In this document: piece by piece, positions 62,405 through 64,000 of the stretch
How the letters are laid out: each line of letters starts with the position of its first letter
How positions within the stretch are numbered: the first letter of the stretch is position 1
From: Mustela lutreola
Lineage: Eukaryota > Chordata > Mammalia > Carnivora > Mustelidae
DNA: 64,000 nucleotides
Assembly: GCF_030435805.1 (NCBI RefSeq)
Contig: NC_081299.1
Location: 43,890,001 to 43,954,000 of the forward strand
Direction of reading: 5' to 3'
Notes under the pieces: model-generated
The model's input: the letters and a program-made list of their open reading frames with translations, nothing else
What the model was told of the DNA's origin: nothing
The model's database searches: none
Program-made: the position numbers and the translations under genes

Positions 62405-64000
62405 GCTGGTTTCCAGGTCACACTTTTATTTATACAGAAGCAGCAGCCGCGCAGCCATGGGGACATGTGGTGTTCTGGACAGCAGGCACGGCTCCTGCGC
62501 TGCCAAGAGCCTGCCAGGGGATGCTCGGGCCCTTCTCCTTGGTCCCCAGGGTCATGGGAAACGTAAAAGCCACACACCATGCACTGCCGCACGCATCCCC
62601 CACCCCTTCCCCTTCCATAATAGCTAAGGAAAGGATGCATCCTTCCGGCAGAAGAGACTGACTGCAATTCGGGTTCTACAGAAAACCCGCGTGCAGCCAG
62701 AGGAACTCGGGGCTCTGGAGGGGAAAGGCCTATTCCTTTACTTCGCACACACACTCACCCTGGAGCCAAGTGTCACTCCCCATGAAACCACCGCATGGAT
62801 GGACAGGGATAGGGCCGGCTACAGGATGAAGTCTGTCGTGTGGCCTACCATGCTTGGGGGTCGGCCCATCGGGGCACCTGATGACGGGAACAGAACATAA
62901 ACCTGAGGCTGCTGTGATCCCGAGACCTTCCCTTCCAAGCCCCAGTTTCCGGGTGAGGTCTGTGAAGAGCAGGATTTTGGTTTTTCTAGGACTAAGGGCG
63001 ATAGAGGCTGTTAGCAGCTCTGGCTACCCTCCCAGTGGCTTAAGGAGGGGGCCCTCTGGCAGAAAGCCAGGGCCTTCCGGGCTGGGCCCCTCTGCTCGGG
63101 CTAACCATTCCTCCACAAGAAGCAGGATCATCAGTTTAGCGTCGAGTGAGAAGCGCAGGAGCCCACCAGGAGGGCAAAGGCCAGAATTCACACGCTCTGC
63201 AGACAAGCTGGAGAATGAGGTTTCTTATTTGTTTTTCTCATGCCCCCTCCAGAGGCCAAATGGGTAAGGGGAGGAGGGAGGGGGGTTCCTTTGCCTTCTG
63301 AGTGCCACGAATGTGCCCAGCACTCACAGGACCACACAGGGACGCCTGGCAGGGTGCTGGGCCCACGGGGGTATGGCCAAGCAACGTCGGGGAAAGCCTG
63401 GCTCCATCGGGATTCTGGCAACCGGCAGTGACAGGACGGACCCTTTCCTGAGAGCCACGGGTGTGCTTCTCCCAGAGTGTTGGGAGAGCTGGCCTTGGAC
63501 TGAAGGAAGGACCTCACGTGAGACACAACCCCCATGTCCACGTGGAGGGTGGGTGAGGGGCTGCAGCTCGGAGATGACTCGCCCACAGTCGCCCGGCTTG
63601 CTGACAAGACAGCGGGGACAGAGCCTCCGTGGGGACAGAGCCTCCCCGTGCACAGCTCACGTGTGCTCTCTCTCTTAGCATGTCCTGCCAGGCAGAGTTC
63701 ACTCCATCCTCGCTCCCTACTCGAACTTCTCAGGTGCTGGGTCCTCCGTAGAGGCCGGGCTGTTCTTCAGATGGGACTCGCAGAACCAAATAGGCTTTCA
63801 TAAGTCGGGGAGGACCTAGGGAGACTCCCTTCCTTCTAGAAGGGAAACGGGGCTAATTTTCTCTGAGCTTAGGATTTGTAAGGCACTGAAATTAACTACA
63901 GCTGAGGGCGGGGGAGAACCAAGGGAGGAGTGGTTGGAGAAATCAAGCTGCTGGTCTTTTCTCTGGGCCCCACAGTGAGAATCTGCACCAAGTCTCCATT
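62405..64000 (-). other. DHCR24: 3' UTR of DHCR24 (partial, by position)
   Basis: The minus strand has a strong 3' end here: AATAAA at 62430-62425 inside TATAAATAAAAGTG, followed by L1/SINE-free unique sequence to the window edge. In human the gene after LEXM, tail to tail and about 7 kb away, is DHCR24 (24-dehydrocholesterol reductase of the ER, the last steps of cholesterol synthesis). Its 3' UTR is more than 2 kb long. Distance and orientation both fit. No coding sequence of DHCR24 is in the window, so the name is an inference from synteny. Confidence 0.65.
62425..62430 (-). terminator. Polyadenylation signal AATAAA, probably of DHCR24
   Basis: The plus strand reads CTTTTATTTATAC, giving AATAAA on the minus strand. 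Cleavage would fall at about 62400-62415. Confidence 0.65.

Overview
This window is nuclear DNA from a placental mammal of the order Carnivora. The best evidence is at least thirteen full or partial tRNA-Lys-derived CanSINEs, found in both orientations and many with clear target-site duplications. Three of them (49849-50045, 56201-56391, 56592-56788) carry the 'atcacaagtaggcagagaggcag' type of body, which I associate with mustelids (ferret, mink, badger, otter). The carnivore call is firm; the mustelid call is only probable.

The layout matches the human 1p32.3 block TTC22 - LEXM - DHCR24. (1) 1-7.7 kb is intergenic, with CanSINE, MIR and L2 fragments and one hAT element nested in an L2. (2) 7.7-27.0 kb is TTC22 on the minus strand: seven coding exons that splice to an intact 569-codon reading frame, with a CpG-island promoter at 26.4-27.2 kb. 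(3) 27.0-32.1 kb is the gap between the two divergent promoters. (4) 32.16-55.18 kb is LEXM (CIMAP2) on the plus strand: ten coding exons that join to an intact 400-codon frame. Its last coding exon, 73 nt, lies 11.4 kb beyond the ninth, across a LINE-filled intron. (5) 55.5-62.4 kb is intergenic and largely an old L1 carrying two younger SINEs. (6) From about 62.4 kb to the end is a minus-strand 3' end with a polyadenylation signal. By position and orientation this is the 3' UTR of DHCR24, whose coding part would lie beyond the window.

The genes do not form an operon-like unit. TTC22 encodes a TPR scaffold protein of unknown partner. LEXM encodes a sperm-tail PG-rich-repeat (STPGR) protein of cilia and flagella. 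TTC22 and LEXM are divergent, about 5 kb apart, and LEXM and DHCR24 are tail to tail. The upstream region of LEXM has a near-consensus RFX X-box, which fits a ciliary gene.

I found no undescribed system. The observations most worth checking are two X-box candidates, an in-frame and fully open 123-nt intron in LEXM, the exon-per-repeat design of LEXM, a CanSINE with an internal tandem duplication, and a 57-bp near-identical repeat pair in TTC22 intron 1. Exon ends come from reading splice sites and comparing with the human proteins from memory. Repeat ends are approximate to about 10-30 bp for old elements.
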